Assembly: GCA_934668605.1 (NCBI GenBank)
Contig: CAKUNY010000015.1
Span: forward strand, 1 to 20,154
Reading direction: 5' to 3'
DNA length: 20,154 nucleotides
From: an uncultured Oscillospiraceae bacterium
GTDB taxonomy: Bacteria; Bacillota; Clostridia; Oscillospirales; Oscillospiraceae
Positions 1 to 7,460 of this stretch are shown piece by piece. Position 1 is the first letter of the stretch. Each line of letters starts with the position of its first letter. The notes under the pieces were generated by a model. The model did not search any database. It worked only from the letters and a program-made list of their open reading frames with translations, and had not been told where the DNA came from. Both the position numbers and the translations under genes were made by a program.

Positions 1-126
1 GAGTTCTTCAACGAGCATCCCGACAAGTTTGACCCGCGCGAGTATCTCAAGCCCGCCCGTGCCAACATCAAGGAGCTTGTCCGCCACAAGCTGCGCGACG
101 TCCTCGGCTGCGCAGGCAAGGCTTAA
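1..126 (+). CDS. fba: Class II fructose-bisphosphate aldolase, C-terminal end only
   Basis: Only the last 41 codons are inside the window, open at the left edge and ending in TAA at 124-126. The peptide runs EFFNEHPDKFDPREYLKPAR, followed by a Lys/Arg-rich helix and the tail VLGCAGKA. This matches the typical end of class II (zinc-dependent) fructose-1,6-bisphosphate aldolases of Clostridia, where the DPR-YL-PAR segment and the final VKHK-like helix close the TIM barrel. The family enzyme splits fructose-1,6-bisphosphate into DHAP and glyceraldehyde-3-phosphate in cytosolic glycolysis. The zinc ligands and catalytic residues lie outside the window, so the call rests on the tail alone. A strong terminator follows 15 bases after the stop, so this is the end of its transcript. 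Confidence 0.8.
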   Translation, partial: EFFNEHPDKFDPREYLKPARANIKELVRHKLRDVLGCAGKA

Positions 127-141
127 TCGAATCGTACCCCC

Positions 142-172
142 AAAGCGACCCGGATCTCCGGGTCGCTTTTTT
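142..172 (+). terminator. Rho-independent terminator after the aldolase gene
   Basis: A perfect 13-bp stem, AAAGCGACCCGGA at 142-154 pairing with 157-169, has a very tight loop and runs into a T tract (167-172). It lies 15 bases after the aldolase stop codon. It separates the aldolase transcript from the promoter at 184-212. Confidence 0.92.
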
Positions 173-183
173 CGCAGGTTCTC

Positions 184-212
184 TTGATATTATGGCGCGT
201 TTGGACTAAAAT
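184..212 (+). promoter_or_regulatory. Sigma-A-type promoter for the DUF2284 gene
   Basis: TTGATA at 184-189, a 17-base spacer and TAAAAT at 207-212 form a near-consensus housekeeping promoter. It sits right after the upstream terminator and about 40 bases before the ATG at 254. Confidence 0.75.
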
Positions 213-253
213 AATCAAAAGAACGTCAAAATACGTCGGGAGGCGGTTTTAGA

Positions 254-730
254 ATGGACTATGTAAAAGAATCGAAGGCGCTCGGCTTTACGGACGCGGC
301 CTTGATGCCGGTATCAAGGCTTGTGATCGTGCCGGAATACCGTGTGTTCTGCGAGGAAAATCTCTGTGGGAACTACAATGTGCTGCCCGCATGTCCGCCC
401 GCGAGCGGGACGGTCGAAGAAATGACGGCGCGCGTGCGGCAGTATGAGACGGCGCTTGTTCTCATGATCGAGCACACGCCGAAGGACTATAACGACCATC
501 AGGAGCAGAAGGCCGCCAAGCGCCATCAGAACGAGCTGACCGAACGGCTCATCGATCTCATGCACGAAAACGGCACGACGGACACGCTCATGATGGGCGC
601 GGGGCCTTGGAAAACGGCGTCGTGCATGTCGGCCTACTGCGTGAACGCGCAGAAGATGGCGGATTTTGTGGGTATGAAGTGCTGGGAAAATGACGGAAAA
701 ATCCGCTATTTCTCGCTCGTTCTGTTCTGA
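254..730 (+). CDS. DUF2284 family predicted metal-binding protein
   Basis: A 158-residue cytosolic protein with no signal peptide or membrane segment. The N-terminal half carries the cysteine block of DUF2284: C33, C38 in CGNYN and C47 followed by PP (ACPPA). A second cluster is in the C-terminal half: C124 and C129 within ASCMSAYCVNAQKMAD, and C143. This spacing suggests an iron-sulfur or other metal site, but no reaction is established for the family. The ATG is preceded by a GGGAGG ribosome site about 9 bases upstream. The gene is monocistronic, between a terminator and the next gene's own promoter. The family assignment is fairly safe; the biochemical role is unknown. Confidence 0.8.
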   Translation: MDYVKESKALGFTDAALMPVSRLVIVPEYRVFCEENLCGNYNVLPACPPASGTVEEMTARVRQYETALVLMIEHTPKDYNDHQEQKAAKRHQNELTERLIDLMHENGTTDTLMMGAGPWKTASCMSAYCVNAQKMADFVGMKCWENDGKIRYFSLVLF

Positions 731-734
731 GCGC

Positions 735-763
735 TTGATTTGCAGGCCGCTTTGCGGTACAAT
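735..763 (+). promoter_or_regulatory. Sigma-A-type promoter for the Lar-like gene
   Basis: TTGATT at 735-740, a 17-base spacer and TACAAT at 758-763. It starts only 5 bases after the DUF2284 stop codon and leaves a leader of about 47 bases before the ATG at 817. Confidence 0.72.
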
Positions 764-816
764 CAGGAAAAGACGGCGCGCACCTTGCGCGAAGGAAAAA
801 CAGGAGAGGTAATACG

Positions 817-1038
817 ATGGATTTCAAGGATATCGAATTGCAGATCTGCCCGCACTGCGGCGGAGACGGCATTTTAGAGGATGAAAACGGCTGGTGCTGC
901 TACGTGACGTGTATGGACTGCGGCGCGCATACCGCGCAGGTCGACTACAACACGCCCGAGGAGCGCCTGGATGCGGCCAAACGTGCCGCCACGCTCTGGA
1001 ACATCGGCAAGGTCGTCTCGAGCCATCCGGGCGAATAA
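817..1038 (+). CDS. Small Lar-like zinc-ribbon protein
   Basis: A 73-residue protein with two CxxC knuckles, CPHC at residues 11-14 followed by GG, and CMDC at 32-35 followed by GA. It ends with a helix containing DAAKRAATLWN. This order (CP-CGG, then C-xx-CGA, then an A...WN helix) is the pattern of the Lar restriction-alleviation family. Those small proteins were first described from the E. coli Rac prophage, where Lar modulates type I restriction. Chromosomal and phage homologues in Firmicutes are common and mostly untested, so anti-restriction activity here is only a possibility. The start is supported by AGGAGAGG about 6 bases upstream of the ATG. It has its own promoter and a strong terminator. 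No restriction-modification gene is visible in the window. Confidence 0.65.
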   Translation: MDFKDIELQICPHCGGDGILEDENGWCCYVTCMDCGAHTAQVDYNTPEERLDAAKRAATLWNIGKVVSSHPGE

Positions 1039-1052
1039 CCAAATACACGCAA

Positions 1053-1097
1053 AAATCCCGTCAGCGAATGAATTTCGTTGACGGGATTTCTTTTTTT
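1053..1097. terminator. Bidirectional terminator between the Lar-like gene and murA
   Basis: A 16-bp stem (1053-1068 with 1074-1089, one G-T pair) and a 5-base loop. A T tract follows on the plus strand (1087-1097), and A residues at 1051-1055 give a U tract on the minus strand. It sits between the convergent Lar-like gene (stop at 1038) and murA (stop at 1099), so it can end both transcripts. Confidence 0.9.
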
Positions 1098-1098
1098 A

Positions 1099-2391
1099 TT
1101 AGCCTGCCGCGCTCTGAGAATTGCCCTCGAAGGTTTCGATGCGGCGGATCTTGCCGCCGATGGCGGAGAATTTGCCGATGATGTCTTCATAGCCGCGCTC
1201 GATATAGTGCGCGTCCTCGATCGTCGTCGTACCGTCGGCACACAGCGCCGCGATCACCATTGCCGCGCCCGCGCGAAGGTCGCACGCGCGCACCTCGCAG
1301 CCATGCAGCTGCGTCACGCCGTCAATGACTGCGGTCTTGCTCTCGACCTGAATGCTCGCGCCCATGCGGTTGAGCTCGGCGGTGTAGCGGAAGCGGTTAT
1401 CGTAAATGCCCTCGGTCACGAGGCTCGTCCCCTCGGCCAGCGCCATGCACACGGCGATCTGCGGCTGCATATCGGTCGGGAAGCCCGGATACGGCATGGT
1501 CTTCACGTTCGAGCGGCGAAGCCGGTGGTCGGCCTGCACGCGAATCGCATCGTCATACTCCGTGACCTTCGCACCCATCTCGCGCAGCTTCGCGGTGATG
1601 CAGTCGAGGTGCTTCGGAATGACGTTTTCAACCGTCACATCGCCGCCCACGGCAGCGGCCGCCGCCATATAGGTTCCGGCCTCGATCTGGTCGGGAATGA
1701 TCGTATAGCAGCCGCCGGTGAGCTTTCCCACGCCGCGGACTTTGATCACGTCCGTGCCCGCGCCCGAAACCTTCGCGCCCATTGCGTTCAGGAAGTTCGC
1801 GAGATCGACGATATGCGGCTCTTTTGCGCAGTTTTCGATGATCGTCATGCCGCTGCAAAGAACAGCTGCGAGCAGAATGTTCATCGTCGCGCCGACGGAA
1901 ACAATGTCAAGGTACACATGGCCGCCCTGAAGGCCGCCCTCGGGCGCGTCCGCGCAGACATAGCCGCCCAGTTGCTCGACGCTTGCGCCCATCGCCTCAA
2001 AGCCCTTGATGTGCTGGTCGATGGGACGAACGCCAAAGTTGCAGCCGCCGGGCATCGCAACGCGCGCATGGCCGAAGCGTCCGAGCTCGGCACCGATGAG
2101 ATAATAGGACGCACGGATGCGGCGCACGAGGTCAATGGGCGCCGTTGCGTTCCGCACATGCGAGCAGTCGATCTCGAGCGTGTTTCTGCCGAAGCGGCGG
2201 ATATTTGCGCCCATGTTTCTTAAAATTTCAAGCAGCAGCCGGACATCTGAGATATCCGGAACATTTTCAATGCGGCAGACGCCGTCGACCAGCAGACTTG
2301 CGGGCAGAATCGCGACCGCCGCGTTCTTTGCGCCCGAGATATTGATATGGCCGGAAAGGCGGGTTCCGCCCTGAACGATATATTTAATCAA
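1099..2391 (-). CDS. murA: UDP-N-acetylglucosamine 1-carboxyvinyltransferase (MurA)
   Basis: A 430-residue cytosolic enzyme of normal family length. It transfers enolpyruvate from PEP to UDP-GlcNAc, the first committed step of peptidoglycan synthesis. Visible hallmarks are the SGAKNAA motif with K22 and N23 near the N terminus, and the active-site loop GGCNFGVRPIDQH, whose C117 corresponds to the cysteine alkylated by fosfomycin in the family. Two-fold inside-out barrel motifs such as GAK/GAKV recur along the chain. The start is TTG at 2391: an in-frame stop lies two codons upstream and a GAGGG ribosome site lies 9 bases before it. The TTG overlaps, as TTGA, the stop of a short leader reading frame (2388-2462). 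It follows the walRK-yycHI operon in the same direction but has its own promoter. Low-GC Gram-positives often have two MurA copies; I cannot tell which one this is. Confidence 0.96.
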   Translation of the reverse strand: MIKYIVQGGTRLSGHINISGAKNAAVAILPASLLVDGVCRIENVPDISDVRLLLEILRNMGANIRRFGRNTLEIDCSHVRNATAPIDLVRRIRASYYLIGAELGRFGHARVAMPGGCNFGVRPIDQHIKGFEAMGASVEQLGGYVCADAPEGGLQGGHVYLDIVSVGATMNILLAAVLCSGMTIIENCAKEPHIVDLANFLNAMGAKVSGAGTDVIKVRGVGKLTGGCYTIIPDQIEAGTYMAAAAAVGGDVTVENVIPKHLDCITAKLREMGAKVTEYDDAIRVQADHRLRRSNVKTMPYPGFPTDMQPQIAVCMALAEGTSLVTEGIYDNRFRYTAELNRMGASIQVESKTAVIDGVTQLHGCEVRACDLRAGAAMVIAALCADGTTTIEDAHYIERGYEDIIGKFSAIGGKIRRIETFEGNSQSAAG

Positions 2392-2462
2392 AGTTCAAAT
2401 CCCTCGATCAGAAGTATTTCCTGAAAGCTCAGAAGTAACAGTGCCAATTGCTCCATCTGCAT
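2388..2462 (-). CDS. Possible 24-residue Leu-rich leader peptide overlapping murA
   Basis: A short reading frame inside the murA leader. The peptide begins MQMEQLALLLLSFQEILLIE, has 8 Leu out of 24 residues, and its TGA stop overlaps the murA TTG start as TTGA. Such an overlap permits translational coupling, and the murA ribosome site lies inside this frame. No good Shine-Dalgarno precedes its ATG, and the frame could be chance. I list it because of the exact stop-start overlap; I do not assign a function. Confidence 0.25.
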   Translation of the reverse strand: MQMEQLALLLLSFQEILLIEGFEL

Positions 2463-2586
2463 GGAAATTTTACTTGCGCACCCCATAAGAATACCACACG
2501 CGCGCTGCAATGTAAAGGAAAAATGACAATTCGGGAACAAATTTCTTAATAAATTTTTAAGAAGTTCGACACAAAGCTTCGCGCCC
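2392..2586 (-). other. yycI-murA intergenic region
   Basis: 195 bases between the yycI stop and the murA start, clearly more AT-rich than the flanking genes. It holds an AT-rich inverted repeat (TTCTTAA at 2543-2549 with TTAAGAA at 2557-2563) that could act as a weak terminator for the operon, then the murA promoter and a leader of about 90 bases. The hairpin has no clean U tract, so some read-through from the wal operon into murA is plausible. Confidence 0.5.
2488..2516 (-). promoter_or_regulatory. Promoter of murA
   Basis: Read on the minus strand: TTTACA (2516-2511), 17-base spacer, TATTCT (2493-2488). The predicted transcript start is near 2481, giving a leader of about 90 bases before the TTG start. 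Confidence 0.6.
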
Positions 2587-3414
2587 TTACGACACGAGCT
2601 GACGCACCTCGCGTGTGATGCCGTTGACGTGGAACAGACCCGCGTCCGTCTCGATCCGCCAGACCGGCACAAAGCGCATCGCACTCGAGGCTGTCTCCGA
2701 ATGAACGTACCCCTGCTCGCAGGAGAGAATCTCGCTTCCCACCCAGCCGAGGCTGTCGCGGCTGGAAAGAAGACACACCAGAGCGTCCGCGCAGGAGATG
2801 CACGCGCTTTCCGACACGCGGACGATCTCGCCCGCCGGATAAAACGTTCCCTCCACGCGCGAAAGGGCGCTGTTGCGATACGTAAACGTGAGTGCGCTTT
2901 CAAAGACGGGCACGCCGCAGAGGCTCTGCACCGCCGTTATGCTGTAAACCCCGGCAGCTTCGCGCAGCGGCTCGGAGATGGAGCTGATGTCAAAGTCCAT
3001 CGAGCGAAGATAGCGCCTGGTTGCGCGCGTCAGATCGTGCGCCTGCGTCGCGCCGTTTAATCTCGCGGTCAGCGCGCCGGAGCGGCTGAGCTCCATCGAG
3101 CCGAGCTCGGAGGAAAAGCCTGCAAGCATCCGGGCGGCAGTCTCTTCGGAGACGGCTTTGCTTCCGAGAAGCGCCTGCGCGGCGTTGGACGCGTCCGGAT
3201 TTTCCAGTTCAATGGCGTAGAGCGTCTGGCTGTCGGGAAGGCTCGATGCGTCCAGCGTCAGGCCATACGAGCTGTAGAGCGCTTCCAGCTTTTCGTGGAC
3301 ATTTCGCTCGGCGCCCGTTCTGGCCGCCTGCGTCGGCACGACTGCCGGCAAAAGCCCCAGAACGCCCAGCAGCAGAATCAGAAGAATCAGATTTTTGATT
3401 TTTGAGGCAGACAT
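2587..3414 (-). CDS. yycI: YycI-like regulatory membrane protein of the WalRK system
   Basis: A 275-residue protein, close to the ~280 of B. subtilis YycI. A short cytoplasmic N terminus precedes one membrane segment (about residues 8-25, LILLILLLGVLGLLPAVV); the rest is predicted outside the membrane. The C-terminal part contains FVPVWRIETDAGLFHVNGIT, the kind of closing beta-strand pair seen in YycH/YycI folds. In B. subtilis YycI and YycH bind WalK through their membrane helices and restrain it, while in S. aureus they activate it; which applies here cannot be read from sequence. The ATG has GGGAGGTG a few bases upstream, overlapping the yycH stop, with a 12-base gap between the genes. Sequence similarity is weak in this family, so position after walK and yycH carries much of the call. 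Confidence 0.75.
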   Translation of the reverse strand: MSASKIKNLILLILLLGVLGLLPAVVPTQAARTGAERNVHEKLEALYSSYGLTLDASSLPDSQTLYAIELENPDASNAAQALLGSKAVSEETAARMLAGFSSELGSMELSRSGALTARLNGATQAHDLTRATRRYLRSMDFDISSISEPLREAAGVYSITAVQSLCGVPVFESALTFTYRNSALSRVEGTFYPAGEIVRVSESACISCADALVCLLSSRDSLGWVGSEILSCEQGYVHSETASSAMRFVPVWRIETDAGLFHVNGITREVRQLVS

Positions 3415-3426
3415 TGCAGCACCTCC

Positions 3427-4704
3427 CTACGACCGCCATCCGGCCGTTACGCCGGAGGAGGTGTCGCTGTAGATGAGCCCCAGCTCGCTGCCCGCCGGCA
3501 AAATCGCCGCCGCCTGCGCGGGGGGAAGGACGGAAACTGTCTGGGTCGTGAGCGTATACGAGCGCAGAAGAAGCCGCGCCTGCACGACCGACGCGCCGGA
3601 GAAGCGGATCTCCGCGCCGTGCCCGCCGGAAGGATAGACGGGAATGCCGTTTAAGAAGTAGTCAAACGTACAGACCGTCTCCGCGCCGTCTTTCTGAAGG
3701 CTGGTCAGATACAGCCGCGCGTCGGCAGCAGAGCCCGAGGTCATGGTGGAAAGAAGGCTCCTCGCGCACTCGACGAGATCTGCCTCCTCGCCGGATGCGG
3801 CGCGAAAGCGCGTGACCTGTCCGTCGGAGCGAAGCGTGAGCTCTCCCGCGGCGGAGATGGACAGCGTGTAGCCGGTTTCGGTGTAGGTCGTGTTGCTGGC
3901 GTCGTCGGTGTAGCGCGCGTCGCCGTAGGGGTTAAAGCCGAGCGTGGCGGCAAGGGTGTCTGAAAAGCGCGCGTCGCAGGGATTTGCCGCCGAGGCCTCG
4001 TGGATGGCCGGGGTCTGCCCGGGAAGAAGGCTCAGCGGTTCGAGCGAATCAAAGCGGGACTGCGCGTCTTCAAAGGCGAAGAAGCTGCCGTCCGGCGTAC
4101 AGCTCTGCAAAAGCTGCTCGAGGCTCTCAGAGGTCATTTGCGTCTGGCAGGAGAAAAGCTCCTTGCCCACGAGATAGAGCGTCGCGCAGGCATCGCCGCA
4201 GGATAAAATGAACCAGCGGGAGGATGCGGTAAGCTCTGTGTCCACATGCAGCCACGAGGCGGCAAGCGCGGGCGAAATTTCACCCGGATAGCAGAAGGCA
4301 ACCGACGTTTTCCCGAGCGCCTCCTGCACGCGAAGCGCGCTTGTCCGCTCCGGAGCTTGGGCAGTTTCGAGCGCCTGCCCGAGCGCTGCGCCGAACTGCT
4401 CGAAAGAGGCGTCCAGCGCGGAGAACGAATACTGAAAGCTCGTCCGCCCGGCGGGATTTCGCACCGAGACGGCAACCGGCTGCGCCGCACCCGTGACGCT
4501 TCCCGCATCCGCCATCGGCGTATCGGTCAGATCACCCTGCGAAATGCCCAGAAAAGAGGCAAACGGGCGCACGAGAGCCGCCAGCCACGGCGTATCGGTC
4601 ACGGTCTTGACCGGCAGCGCCAGCACCGTCAGCGCCAGCAGAATCACCGCCAGCAGCGCAATGAGCACGTTTTTCGCGCGCTCCAGCCAGATTTTTCTGC
4701 GCAT
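3427..4704 (-). CDS. yycH: YycH-like regulatory membrane protein of the WalRK system
   Basis: A 425-residue protein with a positively charged N terminus (MRRKIWLERAKN), one membrane helix at about 13-32 (VLIALLAVILLALTVLALPV) and a long extracellular part. Family YycH proteins are about 450 residues with the same topology. The region containing CTFDYFLNGIPVYPSGG resembles the beta-rich repeat shared by YycH and YycI. GAGAGGAGG precedes the ATG by 6 bases. It lies between walK and yycI, as in the walRKHI operons of Bacillales, and is presumed to modulate WalK in the membrane. Unusually, a 107-bp palindromic repeat sits between walK and this gene. Primary similarity is weak, so the assignment leans on order, size and topology. 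Confidence 0.75.
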   Translation of the reverse strand: MRRKIWLERAKNVLIALLAVILLALTVLALPVKTVTDTPWLAALVRPFASFLGISQGDLTDTPMADAGSVTGAAQPVAVSVRNPAGRTSFQYSFSALDASFEQFGAALGQALETAQAPERTSALRVQEALGKTSVAFCYPGEISPALAASWLHVDTELTASSRWFILSCGDACATLYLVGKELFSCQTQMTSESLEQLLQSCTPDGSFFAFEDAQSRFDSLEPLSLLPGQTPAIHEASAANPCDARFSDTLAATLGFNPYGDARYTDDASNTTYTETGYTLSISAAGELTLRSDGQVTRFRAASGEEADLVECARSLLSTMTSGSAADARLYLTSLQKDGAETVCTFDYFLNGIPVYPSGGHGAEIRFSGASVVQARLLLRSYTLTTQTVSVLPPAQAAAILPAGSELGLIYSDTSSGVTAGWRS

Positions 4705-4750
4705 GGTTTGCCTCCTCTCTCAAAAATGTGTGAAATGTTCCGGTTGTGTT

Positions 4751-4857
4751 CGTAGGGGTCGATGCCCACATCGACCCATTGGGAACCATTGAATTCGCCA
4801 AGGATCGCCGTAAAATCAGGTCGTTTTGCCGGGGCGATGTGGGCATCGACCCCTACG
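4751..4857 (+). repeat. Dispersed palindromic element, copy A (inside the wal operon)
   Basis: 107 bp with 27-base terminal inverted repeats, left arm 4751-4777 starting CGTAGGGGTCGATGCCCACA, right arm 4831-4857 ending GGGCATCGACCCCTACG; 26 of 27 positions pair. The core keeps TTGGG and GAATTCGCC, shared with copies B and C. It lies between walK (stop at 4941) and yycH (start at 4704). No target-site duplication is evident. It encodes no protein; short open frames across it are by-products of the palindrome. Confidence 0.9.
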
Positions 4858-4940
4858 CAATGGTTGTTTATGCGCCGTGTAAATCCGTCGTGTAAATTGC
4901 CCCAAACGCAATGTTTGCGCGTCACGTAAAAACACAAAGC

Positions 4941-6695
4941 CTATTTTTCGGGCGGGGCGGCGGGGAGGGTGATGCGTACGTCGGTGCCCTCGCCGTAGAC
5001 GGAGTCGATCTTGATCTCGCCCTTGTGCTGCGAGAGAATTTCGCGGGCGATCGAAAGGCCAAGACCCGTGCCGCCCGATTCGCGGCTTCTTGCCTTATCG
5101 ACGCGGTAGAACCGCTCAAAAAGGCGCGGCAGGTCTTTTTCGGGGATGCCGATGCCGTTATCCGTCACGCGGACGAAGACGGACTTGCCGCTTGAGCCCG
5201 CGTAGATTTCGATTTTGCCGCCGTCGGGGGTATACTTGATGGCATTCGAGACGATGTTCATGACCACCTGCTCGATGCGCTCGCGGTCGCCGAGCACGTC
5301 CGGGATATTATCTTCGCAGTGGAAGCTGATTTTGTGGTGGTGGTTCTGCTCGGCGTTCAGGCGCGCGGCCTCGTAGACGTTGGAAATGGCCTTCGCGAAC
5401 GAGAACCGGGAGATGTTCATCTCCATCTTGCCGTAGTCGATCTTGCTGAGTGTCAGAAGATCCTGCACGATGCGGGTCATGCGGTCGGCTTCGTTGATGA
5501 TAACGCCCATGAAATTATCGTGTAGCTCGCGCGGAAGCTCATCTCCTGCGGAGACGATCGTCTCGGCGTAGGATTTGATATTGGTAAGGGGCGTCCGGAG
5601 CTCGTGCGACACATTCGCGACAAACTCGCGCCGCGACTGCTCGCTTTTTCGCTGCTCGGTCACGTCGTGGATGACGACCAGCGCGCCGCCCTGCGTCTGG
5701 TCAGACGAGAACGGAGCCATGAAAAGCTCCAGCTCGCGGTCGCCCGCCGTCTTCTGCGCCTCTAGATACTGCGGGCGCTTTAAGGTCAGAAGCGTGTCGA
5801 GCTCGGCCTGATCGGAGAACAGCTCATCAAACGTTGTTGTCGGGTCGAGCGGCCGCGCCAGCATCTGCGTTGCCGCAGGGTTGCAGTGAATTAAGTTCCC
5901 CGAGGCCGAGAAGGCGACGACGCCGTCTGTCATGTGGAGAAACAGCGTTGAGAGCTTGTTTCGCTCGTTTTCGGCCTCCGAGATCGTGTCCTGCAAGACC
6001 TTGGCCATGTGGTTGAAGTTCCGCGTCAGAACGCCAATTTCATCCTGACCCTCTACTTCAATGCGCTGGGAAAAATCGCCCGCCGCAACCTGCCGCGTGC
6101 CAAGCGTGAGCGCGCGGATCGGCGTAATGAGGATCTGGGCGAGGAGGAACGATAAGACCACGCAGATCACAAGGCCGAGGCCAAGGGCGCTTAAAATGAT
6201 CGAGAAGAGCTCTCCTGTGAGCGCGTCGACCGTGGCGCGGCTGTCTAAAATATAGACGATGTATGTGCCGTTGGTTGAAACGATCGGGACGGCCAAGTCC
6301 ATATATGAGCTTGTGATCGAGCCCTCCTGCCCGACTTCGCCGTTCATCGCGGTGAGCAAATTCGCCGTCATGGAGACGGTTGTCTCCTGGTTGGAGCTTG
6401 CGAGGACGTTTCCGGTTTCATCTAAAATATAGACGTTCCGCGTCGCAATGTCGATGCCGAGCCCGGCCTGCGCCATCAAAAGCTCTTTCATCCGCTCGGG
6501 CGCGCTTTGCTCCTGCGCGGGGATGGTTTGCAGCTGCCCGATGAACTCGGGCGAGAACGTTTTCTCCATCTGCTCATAGAACTGGGAGATATAGAAGTTG
6601 CCGACGCCGTTGATCAGAAACGCGCCGATCACACACATCAGGGCCAGAATCAGAATGACCATGATCATGACCAGCTTTGTGCGCAGAGATCGCAT
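4941..6695 (-). CDS. walK: WalK-type membrane sensor histidine kinase
   Basis: 584 residues in the standard WalK order: membrane helix 1 (about 8-30), an extracellular sensor loop (31-160), helix 2 (about 163-188), a HAMP linker (about 189-242), a PAS domain (about 245-345), a HisKA dimerisation domain with the phospho-acceptor H364 in NVSHELRTPL, and a HATPase domain. The ATPase domain shows the N box with N484 (NIVSNAIKYTP), DNGIGIP at 512-518, the F box LFERFYRVDKAR and the G2 box GGTGLGLSIA. It senses the state of the cell wall or septum and phosphorylates WalR. AGAGGAGGG precedes the ATG; the gap from walR is 45 bases. The intracellular PAS domain distinguishes WalK from PhoR-like kinases in part only, but yycH and yycI downstream settle the assignment. 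Confidence 0.94.
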   Translation of the reverse strand: MRSLRTKLVMIMVILILALMCVIGAFLINGVGNFYISQFYEQMEKTFSPEFIGQLQTIPAQEQSAPERMKELLMAQAGLGIDIATRNVYILDETGNVLASSNQETTVSMTANLLTAMNGEVGQEGSITSSYMDLAVPIVSTNGTYIVYILDSRATVDALTGELFSIILSALGLGLVICVVLSFLLAQILITPIRALTLGTRQVAAGDFSQRIEVEGQDEIGVLTRNFNHMAKVLQDTISEAENERNKLSTLFLHMTDGVVAFSASGNLIHCNPAATQMLARPLDPTTTFDELFSDQAELDTLLTLKRPQYLEAQKTAGDRELELFMAPFSSDQTQGGALVVIHDVTEQRKSEQSRREFVANVSHELRTPLTNIKSYAETIVSAGDELPRELHDNFMGVIINEADRMTRIVQDLLTLSKIDYGKMEMNISRFSFAKAISNVYEAARLNAEQNHHHKISFHCEDNIPDVLGDRERIEQVVMNIVSNAIKYTPDGGKIEIYAGSSGKSVFVRVTDNGIGIPEKDLPRLFERFYRVDKARSRESGGTGLGLSIAREILSQHKGEIKIDSVYGEGTDVRITLPAAPPEK

Positions 6696-6740
6696 CGTTC
6701 CGCCCTCCTCTCAAGATTTCAAATGTATCGTTCCGACGTT

Positions 6741-7442
6741 TTACGGTGCAAAGTAATAGCCCGCGCCGCGCTTGGTCAAAATATACTGCGGCTTGCCGGG
6801 GTCTGCCTCGATCTTCTCGCGCAGACGGCGCACGGTCACGTCCACGGTGCGCATGTCTCCGAAGTAATCGTAGTTCCAGACCTTCTGCATGAGATCTTCG
6901 CGCGTGAATACCTTGCCGCGCTCGCGCAGAAGATGCAGAAGCAGATCGTATTCCTTCTGCGTCAGGTCGACCGGCTCGCCGTTTTTCGTGACGGAGAACG
7001 TCGACGGCTCAATGACGAGCTCGCCTGCTTTTAAAAGCGTCCCGACCGAGGCTCTCGCGTCCAGATCGAGGCTTCTTCTTCGGATATTTGCCCGCACGCG
7101 CGCCATGAGCTCGCGCATGGAAAAGGGCTTTGTCATATAGTCGTCCGCCCCGGCCTCCAGACCGAAGACCTTGTCCGTTTCCTCTTCTCGCGCGGTGAGC
7201 ATGATGATGGGAACGGTGCTTCCCGCGTCTCTTAAATTCTGGCAGATCTCAAAGCCGTTCATCTTGGGGAGCATCACGTCGAGCAGGATCAGATCCGGGT
7301 CTTTTGTCCGCGCCAGCTCGAGCCCCAGCTCGCCGTCGAGCGCCTCGAGCGTATCATAGCCCTCGCGCATGAGGTTGAATTTCAGAATTTCCACGATCGC
7401 CCGTTCGTCCTCGACGATCAGAATGCGCTTTTTTTCTTCCAT
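6741..7442 (-). CDS. walR: WalR-type response regulator, OmpR/PhoB family
   Basis: 233 residues: a receiver domain (about 5-118) with acidic pair E11/D12, phospho-acceptor D55 in LILLDVMLP, T83 and K105 in TKPF; then a winged-helix DNA-binding domain (about 133-232) with LTQKEYDLLLHL, VWNYDYFGDMRTVDVTVRRL and a C-terminal RGAGYYF wing. WalR controls autolysins and wall remodelling in low-GC Gram-positives and is usually essential. AAAGGAGGAAGG precedes the ATG. The gene starts 18 bases after the rsmF stop, so it is very likely co-transcribed with rsmF; no separate promoter fits in the gap, though one inside rsmF is possible. Confidence 0.95.
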   Translation of the reverse strand: MEEKKRILIVEDERAIVEILKFNLMREGYDTLEALDGELGLELARTKDPDLILLDVMLPKMNGFEICQNLRDAGSTVPIIMLTAREEETDKVFGLEAGADDYMTKPFSMRELMARVRANIRRRSLDLDARASVGTLLKAGELVIEPSTFSVTKNGEPVDLTQKEYDLLLHLLRERGKVFTREDLMQKVWNYDYFGDMRTVDVTVRRLREKIEADPGKPQYILTKRGAGYYFAP

Positions 7443-7460
7443 TTGGAGCCTTCCTCCTTT

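Noticed and set aside
1078..2223. A 381-codon plus-strand open frame
   Set aside because: It lies antisense to murA, starts inside the bidirectional terminator and has a His/Ala/Arg-rich composition typical of shadow frames.
4644..4937. Small open frames across the palindromic elements (also near 9396 and 14829-15143)
   Set aside because: They share peptides such as MWASTPT and VDVGIDPY only because the repeat arms are shared; none has a ribosome site.
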